From assembly GCA_025464025.1 (NCBI GenBank), contig JAODBP010000358.1:1-16832 (forward strand): a stretch of 16,832 nucleotides of DNA, written 5' to 3'. The stretch comes from Actinomycetes bacterium. GTDB taxonomy: Bacteria; Actinomycetota; Acidimicrobiia; Acidimicrobiales; CADCSY01. The notes under the pieces were generated by a model. The model did not search any database, was not told the DNA's origin, and worked only from the letters and a program-made list of their open reading frames with translations. This document shows, piece after piece, positions 7,485 to 14,611 of this stretch; position 1 is the stretch's first letter, and each line of letters opens with the position of its first letter. Both the position numbers and the translations under genes were made by a program.

Positions 7485-9266
7485 ATGCGACGCACTCGAC
7501 TGGTGGCCGCCGCGGCGGCCACCACGCTCCTCACCGTCGGCCCGCTGGCCGGCTTCGCCGGGGCCGGGGCCCCGAAGGGCGTCGGCACCGGCACGGTGCG
7601 GGCCACCGCCGTCCGCATCGACCTCGGCGCCAACGGCGACCTGCTGTCGGTGCGGGTGCTCGGCGACGACGGCACCTCGACCATCGACCCCACCAAGGGC
7701 ACCCCGATCTCCTCGGAGACGCTCCGGCCGCTGACGATCACCTCCACGAAGGTGCCGGCGCTGAACCAGTCCGTCCCGGCCGTGTCGACCACCAGCACGG
7801 GCACCGAGGACAAGAAGTCGGTCGAGCCCAGCGTGCCCGGCACACCCGCCTTCACCGGCAAGCTCAACGCCGTGGTCTCGTCGCTCGTCGACGCCACCGG
7901 CGCCCGCTCCGGCATGTCGGCCGGGCTGGCCAACCTCAAGCTGGCCGGCGGCCTCGTGCACGTGCCCACCGGCCTGGTGCAGGTCTCCAGCACGGCGGCA
8001 TCGGGCCAGGCCAACGCCACCCGCTCGATCACGATCCCCGACGTGCGGGTGCTCGACCTCTCGGCCGTGCTCGACGGCCTCGGCCTCAAGCTCACCGACC
8101 TCTCGGTCAACCAGTTGCTCGCCCTCCTCAAGGGCCTGGGCATCGCCCTCCCGGGCATCGCCGACCCGGCCGCCGCCGTCGCCGCCCTCAACTCGGCCAT
8201 CGACACGGTGCAGGCGCAGACCGGCGCCATCACCTCGCAGCTGTGCGCCACGGTCGACGGCCTCCTCGCCCCGCTCGGCGGCGTGACCGGCATCGTCAGC
8301 GGCGCCGTCGGTGGTGCCATCAACAGCCTCCCGCAAGCCCCGACCGGCGGCGGTACCAGCACGCTGCCCGGGCTCGGCGGCAACGCCGGCGGCGGTGGCA
8401 TCACCCTGCCGCCGGTCCTCCCGCCCGTGCTCGGCGGCCTCGGCCTGCAGGCCGCGGCCCTCCCGGCCAACTTCAGCTGCTCGAACCTGACCGGCACCGT
8501 GCAGGACCTGCTGACGACGGTGCGGTCGACCCTCGGCAAGCTCCTGGCCGGCGGTCTGGCCCAGCTCGGCGACACCGCCCTCCTCTCGGTCAAGGACGTC
8601 AAGGTCGCCCTCGTGGCCACGGCCACCGACGACGTCGGCACGTCGGTCGCCGACGTGACCGCCTCGATCGGCGCGGTGAAGGTCGGCAACCTGGCCGTGC
8701 CCGGCGTGAGTGGGCTCGACCTCACCGCACCCGTCGCCACCCTCGACCAGGCGACGGCCGCCATCCAGGGCGCCATCGGCAGCGTCCTGTCGACGGTGAA
8801 CGCCAAGCTCGCCAACCTGGTGAAGGTCGACGTGCTCGAGATCGACAAGGTCGTCGGGACGGCCGGCGAGTACACCCACGCCGTCTCGACGGTCACCGCC
8901 CTCAAGGCCACCCTCACCCCGCCGACGACCCTCGGCGCCGCGCTCATCGACCTGTCCGCCGTGCCCACCTCGACCGTGCTCGGCACCCTCACGACCGTCG
9001 TCCCGACGATCGCGCCGGTCATGGGCCAGCTCGAGGCCACGCTGGGCGGCCTCCAGGCGCTGAGCGCGACCTCGGTGGTCAGCGTGGGCGAGCTGTCGGG
9101 TGATGCCACCTTCCGGCCGGTCGCCGCGACGGTGGCCCCCGGCGACCCCGGCACCGGCGAGCTGCCCCGCACCGGCGGCGACGCCGCCATCCCGGCCATG
9201 CTCGCCGTGACGCTCGGCGGGGTCGCGTTCGCCCTGCGCCGACTCCTCCGCAGCGCGGCCGCCTAG
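7485..9266 (+). CDS. Large secreted wall-anchored protein with C-terminal LPxTG signal
   Basis: The 593-residue protein starts at ATG 7485, preceded five bases upstream by GGGGGA (7474-7479). The N-terminus MRRTRLVAAAAATTLL...GFAGAGA is a signal peptide of about 29 residues. The body is rich in Ala, Gly, Leu, Thr and Val and looks like repeated beta-rich modules with similar strands (ANLKLAGGLVHVP; VKDVKVALVATAT; VKVDVLEIDKVV). A central Gly/Pro-rich linker (PTGGGTSTLPGLGG) lies between the only two cysteines (SQLCATV, NFSCSNL). The C-terminus has the complete sortase signal: LPRTG at 560-564, a hydrophobic helix and a basic end (RRLLR). It should be covalently attached to the cell wall. No enzyme motif was seen, and no sortase gene is in the window. 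It is divergent from the M48-like gene and followed by a strong hairpin. Family not recognised. Confidence 0.88.
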   Translation: MRRTRLVAAAAATTLLTVGPLAGFAGAGAPKGVGTGTVRATAVRIDLGANGDLLSVRVLGDDGTSTIDPTKGTPISSETLRPLTITSTKVPALNQSVPAVSTTSTGTEDKKSVEPSVPGTPAFTGKLNAVVSSLVDATGARSGMSAGLANLKLAGGLVHVPTGLVQVSSTAASGQANATRSITIPDVRVLDLSAVLDGLGLKLTDLSVNQLLALLKGLGIALPGIADPAAAVAALNSAIDTVQAQTGAITSQLCATVDGLLAPLGGVTGIVSGAVGGAINSLPQAPTGGGTSTLPGLGGNAGGGGITLPPVLPPVLGGLGLQAAALPANFSCSNLTGTVQDLLTTVRSTLGKLLAGGLAQLGDTALLSVKDVKVALVATATDDVGTSVADVTASIGAVKVGNLAVPGVSGLDLTAPVATLDQATAAIQGAIGSVLSTVNAKLANLVKVDVLEIDKVVGTAGEYTHAVSTVTALKATLTPPTTLGAALIDLSAVPTSTVLGTLTTVVPTIAPVMGQLEATLGGLQALSATSVVSVGELSGDATFRPVAATVAPGDPGTGELPRTGGDAAIPAMLAVTLGGVAFALRRLLRSAAA

Positions 9267-9295
9267 CCCGCGATCCCCGCCTCCGGGCGGCGAGC

Positions 9296-9328
9296 CGAGA
9301 GGGGCCCTCCCCAGTGGGGCCCCTCTCG
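9296..9328 (+). terminator. Rho-independent-type hairpin after the LPxTG gene
   Basis: A perfect 12-bp stem CGAGAGGGGCCC / GGGCCCCTCTCG (arms 9296-9307 and 9317-9328) with a 9-nt loop starts 30 bp after the stop codon. No U tract follows (TGCGTTGC), which is common for terminators in high-GC actinobacteria. It should end the LPxTG transcript and insulate the lipoprotein gene downstream. Confidence 0.75.
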
Positions 9329-9338
9329 TGCGTTGCTC

Positions 9339-9363
9339 GATGGTCTCGCTCGCAAGCTCGCTC
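9339..9363. repeat. Dispersed intergenic repeat, copy 2
   Basis: This 25-bp segment matches copy 1 (3932-3955) over GATGGT, TCGCTCGC and AGCTCGCTC, with one extra C and an A for G change. It lies in the 175-bp gap between the LPxTG gene and the AMIN-like lipoprotein gene, directly after the terminator. The sequence that follows (9368-9398) has complementary ends CCGGC and GCCGG and could form a larger hairpin. Both copies are in the same orientation on the plus strand. Confidence 0.5.
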
Positions 9364-9428
9364 GACTCCGGCTGCTCGCTGGCGCTCCCGACGCCGGCTC
9401 ATGCCCCCGTCTGTGTGCCCCTTGGGCC

Positions 9429-9434
9429 TACGGT
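9429..9434 (+). promoter_or_regulatory. Candidate -10 box of a leaderless lipoprotein promoter
   Basis: TACGGT is followed by CTCGGGG and the ATG at 9442, placing the transcription start at or one base before the start codon. No Shine-Dalgarno and no clear -35 are visible. The upstream terminator means this gene needs its own promoter, which supports the call. Confidence 0.45.
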
Positions 9435-9441
9435 CTCGGGG

Positions 9442-10050
9442 ATGCGGGCACGCTGGCTCCTCGTCCCACTGGTCGTCGTCTCCCTGGTGGGGTGCTCGTC
9501 GTCGAAGGACGACGACACGCCGTCGAAGGGCGCCAGCGGATCGTCGAGCACGACGAGCTCGTCGACCACCAGCACGTCGTCCACGACCTCGACCGTCCCG
9601 TTCGAGGGGTCGACCGACGCCGTGCAGCTCCCCGTCGGCACCACCCACACCGCGCTGCTCACCGGCGTCACCGTCGAGCACCTCGGCGCGGTCGACCGGG
9701 TGACCTTCCAGTTCCGCGACGTCGGCTTCCCCGGGGCCCACGTCGAGTACGTGGCCAAGCCCACCGAGGACGGCTCGGGCGCGCCGGTGAAGGTGGCGGG
9801 CGGCGCCTACCTCCAGGTGCGCCTCTCCCCCGCCGCCGGCGCCGACCTCACCGGCGAGGAGGCCAAGCCCACCTACACCGGACCAGCCCGGGTGACGGGC
9901 GACGGCACGAAGGCGATCACCGAGGTGGTGCGCTCGGGCGACTTCGAGGGCGTGCTCAGCTGGGTGATCGGCATCCGGTCGAAGGCGGCGTTCCGGCTCT
10001 CGACCGTGCCCGACCCCTCGCGCGTGATCGTCGACATCGCTGCCCCTTAG
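9442..10050 (+). CDS. AMIN-like domain lipoprotein
   Basis: I start this at ATG 9442 because it yields a clean lipoprotein signal: MRARWLLVPLVVVSLVGC, lipobox LVGC with Cys18. The frame is open upstream, but that part overlaps the terminator and repeat and has no signal character. After Cys18 comes a Ser/Thr-rich linker of about 35 residues. A domain of about 145 residues follows, with GAVDRVTFQFRD, GAHVEYVAKP, a middle VKVAGGAYLQVRLSPAAG and the end FRLSTVPDPSRVIVDIAAP. This pattern matches the actinobacterial AMIN-like lipoprotein domain, related to domains that bind peptidoglycan or secretion partners. The ligand is unknown. The total of 202 residues is typical. Its TAG stop overlaps the stop of the convergent pimA gene (TTAG, 10047-10050). 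Confidence 0.82.
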   Translation: MRARWLLVPLVVVSLVGCSSSKDDDTPSKGASGSSSTTSSSTTSTSSTTSTVPFEGSTDAVQLPVGTTHTALLTGVTVEHLGAVDRVTFQFRDVGFPGAHVEYVAKPTEDGSGAPVKVAGGAYLQVRLSPAAGADLTGEEAKPTYTGPARVTGDGTKAITEVVRSGDFEGVLSWVIGIRSKAAFRLSTVPDPSRVIVDIAAP

Positions 10051-11114
10051 AGCAGCGGCGCGTAGATCCCGAGGTAGCGCTCGGCCAGGTGGGCCATGGA
10101 CAGCTCGTCGGCCCGGCGCGAGCCGGCCTCGGCCAGCTCGGCCGCCCGGTCGGCGTCGGTGAGCACGCGGTGCAGGGCTCGGCCCAGGGCCTCGGGGTCA
10201 CCGGGCGGGACGAGGATCGCCTCGCGGTCCGGGCGGGCCACCCGGGCGTAGCCGGGGATCTCGGTGGCCACGATCGGCGTGCCCGACGCCATGGCCTCGA
10301 GCAGCACCACGCCGAACGACTCGCCACCGAGCGACGGTGCGCAGAACACGTCGGCCCCGCGGAGCCGGCGGGCCTTCTCCGCGTCACTGATCCGACCGAG
10401 CCACTCGACCCGCTCGTCGCCGGCCGTGCGGGCCTTGAGCTCGGCGGTCTGCGGGCCATCGCTGGCCACCCACACGCGAGCGTCGGGCGGCAGGTGGTCG
10501 AGGGCGGCGAGCAGGACGGCCAGGCCCTTGCGCTCCTCGTGCCGGCCGAGGAAGAAGACCGTCGGGCGCTCGCTCGGCCACGGCGTCGCCTTGGCGAAGC
10601 GCTCGACCTCGATGCCGTTGAACACCATCTCGTAGTCGCCGCCCAGGTAGCGCTCCACGAGCAGCCGGGCGTCCTCCGACACGGCGCAGGCCACGTCGAG
10701 CTGGCCGGCCAGCCACCGCAACGGGCCGCTGGCGATCCGGTACGAGGTGCTCACACCGGCGGCGTGGAACGTGCCGACCAGGGGCGTGCTCTTGATGAGC
10801 GCCGTCACCATGCACGGTCCGGGCACGAGGGGCTCGTGGAGGTGGACGACGTCGAAGGACTCGTCGCGCAGCGCCCGGATCGTGCGCAGGGCGCACGGCA
10901 GGTCGGGCGCGATGGGGGCGACCGACCCGTTGGCCGCCATCGGGATGCTGTTGCCGAGCGGCGTGACGCCGGCGTCGGGCGGCGGCCCGTCGCACGGACC
11001 GAGCACGCGCACCTCGTGGCCGGCTGCCCGCATGGCCCGGGCCAGGCCGAGGACCTGGCCCTGCACGCCGCCCGGCAGCGTGAGGCTGTACGGGCAGACG
11101 AAGCCGATGCGCAC
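10047..11114 (-). CDS. pimA: GT4 glycosyltransferase, phosphatidylinositol mannosyltransferase PimA-like
   Basis: PimA transfers mannose from GDP-mannose to phosphatidylinositol, the first step of PIM synthesis, on the inner face of the membrane. The 355-residue GT-B protein begins MRIGFVCPYSLTLPGGVQ, nearly the mycobacterial PimA start. Further matches are NGSVA (62-66), GTFH with His117, FLGRHEERKG with Arg191 and Lys196, and LGGESFGVVLLEAMASG with Glu265 and Glu273, the donor-binding glutamates of GT4. The start is GTG at 11114. It lies 17 bp after the VanY-like gene and downstream of pgsA and the acyltransferase, which supports the PIM role. Another GT4 specificity cannot be excluded from sequence alone. 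Confidence 0.88.
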   Translation of the reverse strand: MRIGFVCPYSLTLPGGVQGQVLGLARAMRAAGHEVRVLGPCDGPPPDAGVTPLGNSIPMAANGSVAPIAPDLPCALRTIRALRDESFDVVHLHEPLVPGPCMVTALIKSTPLVGTFHAAGVSTSYRIASGPLRWLAGQLDVACAVSEDARLLVERYLGGDYEMVFNGIEVERFAKATPWPSERPTVFFLGRHEERKGLAVLLAALDHLPPDARVWVASDGPQTAELKARTAGDERVEWLGRISDAEKARRLRGADVFCAPSLGGESFGVVLLEAMASGTPIVATEIPGYARVARPDREAILVPPGDPEALGRALHRVLTDADRAAELAEAGSRRADELSMAHLAERYLGIYAPLL

Positions 11115-11131
11115 GGGGGAAGGCTAGAGGC

Positions 11132-12952
11132 TCAACCCCCGGTGGTCGTCGTGGTGGCCGGTGCCGTCGTCGTGGGCGCCGGGACGGTCGTGGTCGTCTC
11201 CCGTGGCGCCGTCGTCGTCGTGGTCGAGCGGTTGCGCCGGGCCTCGTCGCGGGCCTTGCGCTCGGCGGCTGCCTTCTCGGCGGCCGCCTGCTTCGCCGCG
11301 TCCCGCGCCGCCTTCTCCGCCGCGTACCTCTCGGCCGCTGCTTGGCGGGCCGCGTCACGAGCCGCCTTGTCCGCCGCCGCCTTCTCGACCGCGGACTGCT
11401 TCGCCGCGTCCCGAGCCGCCTTGTCGGCCGCGTACTTCTCGGCCGCGGCCTGCTTCGCCGCGTCCCGAGCTGCCTGCTCGGCCGCCTTGCGCTCGGCGTA
11501 GGCCTGGTCGCGCGCCGCCTTGTCGGCCGCGTACCTCTCCGCCGCGGCCTGCTTCGCCGCGTCGCGGGCGGCCCTGTCGGCGGCGTACTTGTCGGCCGCC
11601 TCCTGGCGGGCCAGGTCACGCGCCGCCTGGTCGGCCTCGTGCTTGGCCTCCCACGCCGCCTTGTCCGCCTCCCGCTTGGCGTCGCGGGCGGCCTTGTCGG
11701 CCTCCCACTTCGCCGTGTCGGCGGCCTGCTCCTCGGCATGCTCCTTCTGCCAGGCCTCCCGAGCCGCGGCCCGATCGGACTTGGCCTGCTCCCACGCGGC
11801 GCGGCGGGCCGCGTCGCGCTTGGCCCGCTCGGTGGCGGCCAGCTGGGTGCTCACCGACGCAACCCGGCGGGTCTTGCCGGCCGACCCGGTCGAGGTGCCG
11901 CCCACGCCCCTCGGCGCCGAGGCGAGCAGGACCTGGACGACGTTGCCCGACCAGAACGAGGTCCGGGCCTGGGCGCCGGCCCACGACAGGCTGAGGTGCA
12001 CGTGGTCGGTGTGGGCGCTGGCCCCGTGGTACGGCCGCCAGCCCTCGTCGGCCCGGTAGGCGCTCCAGATCTGGCGGTTCCAGATCACGTACATCACGCC
12101 CATGCGGCGGGCGAGGGCGTACTTGTTGCCGAACTGGTCGGTGGCGAGGAGCTTGACGACGAAGGCGTCGGCCTCGGCCCGCTCCTTGGCGTTGCCGACG
12201 TTCACGCCCCAGTCGAACGCCCGGCCCTCCTTGTGCTCCGACGTGCCGCCGATCGAGCAGCCCCGGACGATGCCCAGGTTGCGGCTGCCGGCGTTGTCGC
12301 GGAGCAGGAGGTTGCGCAGGGCGGTGGTGCCGGGCTTCGACGTCCCGTCGCAGGTGCGCTGGGGCTCGTAGGCGGCCAGCCCCTCGATCGAGGCGGTGAA
12401 CGTGCGGCCGTCGAGCGCCACGGAGGGCACCGGCGTGGTGTTCGGCGCCTCGGGCTCCGGAGTGGTGACCTCGGGCAGCTCCTCCTCGTCACCGGCGTCG
12501 GGCGTGGCGACCACGTCCCACTTGTCGTCGACGTAGCGGGCCCGGAAGCCCATGAGCGTGTCGGCCTCGGAGCCCTTGCACAGCACGATGCCGTTCACCG
12601 CGTCCGTGGTCGAGGTCGGCTCGGGGCCCAACGTGCCGACGTAGGCGCCGTGGGGCGGCGCCGGCGCCGGCGCCGTCCACGACACGTACAGGTTCTCCTC
12701 GGCGCACGGCACCTCGGACCCGGGGGCCGACGGCAGGGCGTGCAGCCAGTGGGCCAGCGCCAGGGCGCTGGGCTCGACGCCTGCCCGGCCGGGCTTGATG
12801 TCGCCCTGCGGCTTGTCGGGCAGGGAGCTGTACGCCACCTCGCCGGCCGACCGGGCCGGGGCCGGCTCGGGGCGCGACAGCGGCCACACGAGCGCAGCCA
12901 CTGCCAGCACGGGCAGCGGCAGGTAGAAGCGAAGACGCCGCCGGTTCGTCAC
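11132..12952 (-). CDS. Exported VanY/ARB-07466-like putative peptidoglycan hydrolase with long helical repeat tail
   Basis: The 606-residue product starts at GTG 12952. An N-terminal anchor or signal (residues 7-26) and a region of about 150 residues are followed by an ARB-07466/VanY-like metallopeptidase-type domain. It carries SEHKEGRAFDW (238-248; His240 and Asp247 as metal ligands) and HTDHVHLSLSW (314-324; His317/His319 supplying the remaining ligand). The C-terminal half is an Ala/Lys/Arg/Glu-rich helix. From 451 to 573 it has seven units, six of 18 residues and one of 15, of the type AAAEKYAADKAARDAAKQ. The last 33 residues are a Thr/Pro tail. The domain suggests D,D-carboxypeptidase or endopeptidase activity on peptidoglycan, unproven. 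It sits inside the PIM operon between the acyltransferase (42 bp) and pimA (17 bp), where mycobacteria have no such gene to my knowledge. Confidence 0.82.
   Translation of the reverse strand: MTNRRRLRFYLPLPVLAVAALVWPLSRPEPAPARSAGEVAYSSLPDKPQGDIKPGRAGVEPSALALAHWLHALPSAPGSEVPCAEENLYVSWTAPAPAPPHGAYVGTLGPEPTSTTDAVNGIVLCKGSEADTLMGFRARYVDDKWDVVATPDAGDEEELPEVTTPEPEAPNTTPVPSVALDGRTFTASIEGLAAYEPQRTCDGTSKPGTTALRNLLLRDNAGSRNLGIVRGCSIGGTSEHKEGRAFDWGVNVGNAKERAEADAFVVKLLATDQFGNKYALARRMGVMYVIWNRQIWSAYRADEGWRPYHGASAHTDHVHLSLSWAGAQARTSFWSGNVVQVLLASAPRGVGGTSTGSAGKTRRVASVSTQLAATERAKRDAARRAAWEQAKSDRAAAREAWQKEHAEEQAADTAKWEADKAARDAKREADKAAWEAKHEADQAARDLARQEAADKYAADRAARDAAKQAAAERYAADKAARDQAYAERKAAEQAARDAAKQAAAEKYAADKAARDAAKQSAVEKAAADKAARDAARQAAAERYAAEKAARDAAKQAAAEKAAAERKARDEARRNRSTTTTTAPRETTTTVPAPTTTAPATTTTTGG
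11234..11602 (-). repeat. Seven tandem ~54-bp in-frame repeats (18-residue helical units)
   Basis: The coding repeat corresponds to residues 451-573 of the VanY-like protein. Six units are 54 bp and one is 45 bp, each ending in variants of AARDAAKQ. For example, the word TGCTTCGCCGCGTC recurs on the plus strand at 11397 and 11451, exactly 54 bp apart. The DNA copies are imperfect, so the array is old or diversifying. Such arrays can change copy number between strains. Confidence 0.8.
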
Positions 12953-12994
12953 CGGAGGGTCATCGGCCCCCTTCGTGACGACTTGAGCGAATTT

Positions 12995-13882
12995 CTACGC
13001 TTCGTGGTCAGAAGGCCAGTTCGGCTGGAAGACGTGCCATTGCTCGGGGGCGTGCGAGATGAGGCCCTCGAGCTCGTGGGCCAGCACCTGGGTGAGCCGG
13101 GCGACGTCCTCGCGGAGCGAGCCCTGCCGGGTGAGGTCGATCGGCGGGCGGACGAAGCCGCGGTGGCCCTTGCCGTCGAAGTAGACGGTGGTGGGCAGCA
13201 GCGGGGCGCCGGTGCGCAGAGCGATCGTGACCGGCCCGCCCGGCAGGGTGGTCCGCTCGCCGAAGAACTCGACCTCGATGCCACCGCCGCCGATGTCGCG
13301 GTCGGACAGCAGGCCGACCAGCTCGTTGCGGCGCAGCGCCTTCATGACCTGGCCACCGGCCTCGGGCCCGAGCGGCACCACGGTCATGCCCAGCGCCTCA
13401 CGGAACGAGGCGAACCACTCGAACAGCTCGCGGGGCTCGAGCGGCTCGACGACCACGGTGATCGGGAACCCCTGGGTGGCGAGCCAGGCGCCGCCGAAGT
13501 CCCAACCGCCGAGGTGGGGCAGGGCCAGGATCACGCCCTTGCCCGCCTCCCGGGCCCGGATCACGTGCTCGAGCCCCTCGTAGGACATGCCGGCGTCGAG
13601 GTCCTCGGGCGTCATCTCGGGCAGGCGGAACGACTCGACCCAGTAGCGGGCGTAGGAGTCGAACGCCCGCTGCGCCTCGCGCCGGAGGGCGACGGGCGAC
13701 AGCGTGCCGCCGTGGATGCGCTGGAGGTGCCGCTCGACCATCCTCCGGCGCTGGGCGTCGGTGCCGGCCAGCCCGAGGCCGATCGCCCGGCCGGCCAGGT
13801 TGGCCGCCGGCGAGGGCAGGAGGCGGGCGACGCGCGACCCGACCTTGTAGGCGGCGACGGCCGCGCCGCCGGTGACCTCCAC
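12995..13882 (-). CDS. patA: LpxL/HtrB-superfamily acyltransferase, probable PIM acyltransferase (PatA-like)
   Basis: In mycobacteria PatA acylates the mannose of PIM1/PIM2 using acyl-CoA at the inner membrane face. The 295-residue protein has the family HX4D active site as PHLGGWD, with His123 and Asp128. It also shows FDSYARYWVESFRLPE upstream, LSDRDIGGGGIEVEFFGERTTLPGG and GAPLLPTTVYF, the typical downstream blocks of this superfamily, and ends with EQWHVFQPNWP. The GTG start at 13882 directly follows the pgsA TAG with no gap, so the two are coupled. Position between pgsA and pimA supports the PatA assignment over a lipid A-type acyltransferase, which an actinobacterium would not need. Confidence 0.87.
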   Translation of the reverse strand: MEVTGGAAVAAYKVGSRVARLLPSPAANLAGRAIGLGLAGTDAQRRRMVERHLQRIHGGTLSPVALRREAQRAFDSYARYWVESFRLPEMTPEDLDAGMSYEGLEHVIRAREAGKGVILALPHLGGWDFGGAWLATQGFPITVVVEPLEPRELFEWFASFREALGMTVVPLGPEAGGQVMKALRRNELVGLLSDRDIGGGGIEVEFFGERTTLPGGPVTIALRTGAPLLPTTVYFDGKGHRGFVRPPIDLTRQGSLREDVARLTQVLAHELEGLISHAPEQWHVFQPNWPSDHEA

Positions 13883-14560
13883 CTAGCGGCGGGGCATGCG
13901 ATCGCGGCGACGCCACACCCGCTCGGTGGGGCGGGCCACGCGACGACCGCGCCAGCGCTGGAGCACCGGCTCGACGGGCGGGTTGCTGGCCTGGCGCCAC
14001 ACCTTCACGAACCGCTGCACGGCGGTGATCACCGTGAGCACGAGCATCACCCAGAGCACCGGCACCAGGAGCGAGTCGAACAGGAGGCCGAAGCCGAGGG
14101 CGACGGTGCGCTCGGCCCGCTCCATCAGGCCGCCGCGGGCATCGAAGCCCAGGGACTCGGCCTTGGCCCGCTCGTAGGAGATCAGCATCGACGCGCCGAG
14201 CACGGCGAGCGGCAGCATCCCGGCGTGGCCGCCCTCGCTCGACGTGAGGTACCAGGCCACGCCGCCGAGCAGCAGGGCGTCGCTGACGCGGTCGGCGACG
14301 GAGTCGAAGAAGGCCCCGCGGGGCGAGGCCGTGCCCGACGCCTTGGCCACGGCGCCGTCGAGGGCGTCGGGCAGGGCGGTGAGCAGGAGGAGGAGGACAC
14401 CGGCGCGCAGGGCACCGCTCCCGATGGCGACGGCGCACGCCCCGGCCATCACCAGCCCGGTGGCCGTGAGGCGGTCGGCGGTGAGGCCGGTCTTGCGGAG
14501 GTTGGCCCCGACGGGCTTCAGCCGCCGCTCGATGTCGGTGCGCCAGCGTCCGTCGAGCAT
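13883..14560 (-). CDS. pgsA: CDP-alcohol phosphatidyltransferase, probable phosphatidylinositol (phosphate) synthase
   Basis: The enzyme joins CDP-diacylglycerol to an inositol (phosphate) head group at the membrane, giving the lipid that PimA mannosylates. I start at ATG 14560 (MLDGRWRTDIERRLKPVG), giving 225 residues; a long open extension upstream runs over the divergent gene and was rejected. Several hydrophobic helices are present. The CDP-alcohol motif reads D65-x2-D68-G-x2-A-K with eight residues, G82, then D86 and D90, so all four metal-binding aspartates are kept. The usual arginine after the alanine is lysine (Lys73). The C-terminus is very basic (RWRGRRVARPTERVWRRRDR). Neighbouring acyltransferase and pimA genes make inositol the likely head group. 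A TACCGT box lies 6 nt before the ATG. Confidence 0.9.
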   Translation of the reverse strand: MLDGRWRTDIERRLKPVGANLRKTGLTADRLTATGLVMAGACAVAIGSGALRAGVLLLLLTALPDALDGAVAKASGTASPRGAFFDSVADRVSDALLLGGVAWYLTSSEGGHAGMLPLAVLGASMLISYERAKAESLGFDARGGLMERAERTVALGFGLLFDSLLVPVLWVMLVLTVITAVQRFVKVWRQASNPPVEPVLQRWRGRRVARPTERVWRRRDRMPRR

Positions 14561-14566
14561 GGTCCA

Positions 14567-14572
14567 ACGGTA
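14567..14572 (-). promoter_or_regulatory. Candidate -10 box of a leaderless pgsA operon promoter
   Basis: TACCGT on the minus strand is followed by TGGACC and the pgsA ATG. A start 7 nt after the box falls on the A of ATG. The identical hexamer with the identical spacing is used on the other strand at 14606-14611. No Shine-Dalgarno is present. Confidence 0.5.
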
Positions 14573-14580
14573 CCTGCCGA

Positions 14581-14600
14581 GTGTCGTTTGCCCGCGACAC
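14581..14600. promoter_or_regulatory. Inverted repeat between divergent promoters
   Basis: GTGTCG (14581-14586) and CGACAC (14595-14600) form an inverted repeat with an 8-nt spacer, midway between the two divergent TACCGT boxes. The position would allow a regulator to control both pgsA and the GH43/CWB2 gene. The arms are only 6 bp, so this may be chance. No -35 consensus was found here. Confidence 0.3.
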
Positions 14601-14605
14601 CGACC

Positions 14606-14611
14606 TACCGT
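14606..14611 (+). promoter_or_regulatory. Candidate -10 box of a leaderless GH43/CWB2 gene promoter
   Basis: TACCGT is followed by GGCCCG and the GTG at 14618, the mirror of the pgsA arrangement. The expected transcription start is the G of GTG. There is no Shine-Dalgarno upstream, which supports both the start codon choice and leaderless initiation. Confidence 0.5.

Noticed and set aside
7326..8879. Minus-strand extension of the M48-like gene to 764 residues
   Set aside because: The extra part is antisense to the LPxTG gene. HtpX-like homology starts just before the first membrane helix, close to the GTG at 7325.
9333..11501. A 722-codon plus-strand frame across the lipoprotein and pimA
   Set aside because: It covers the lipoprotein out of frame and pimA in antisense, with no motifs. 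Both real genes have strong family signatures.
11234..11602. Tandem ~54-bp repeats considered as a CRISPR-like or minisatellite array
   Set aside because: The units are contiguous, in frame, have no unique spacers and encode a regular helix, so they are a protein repeat.
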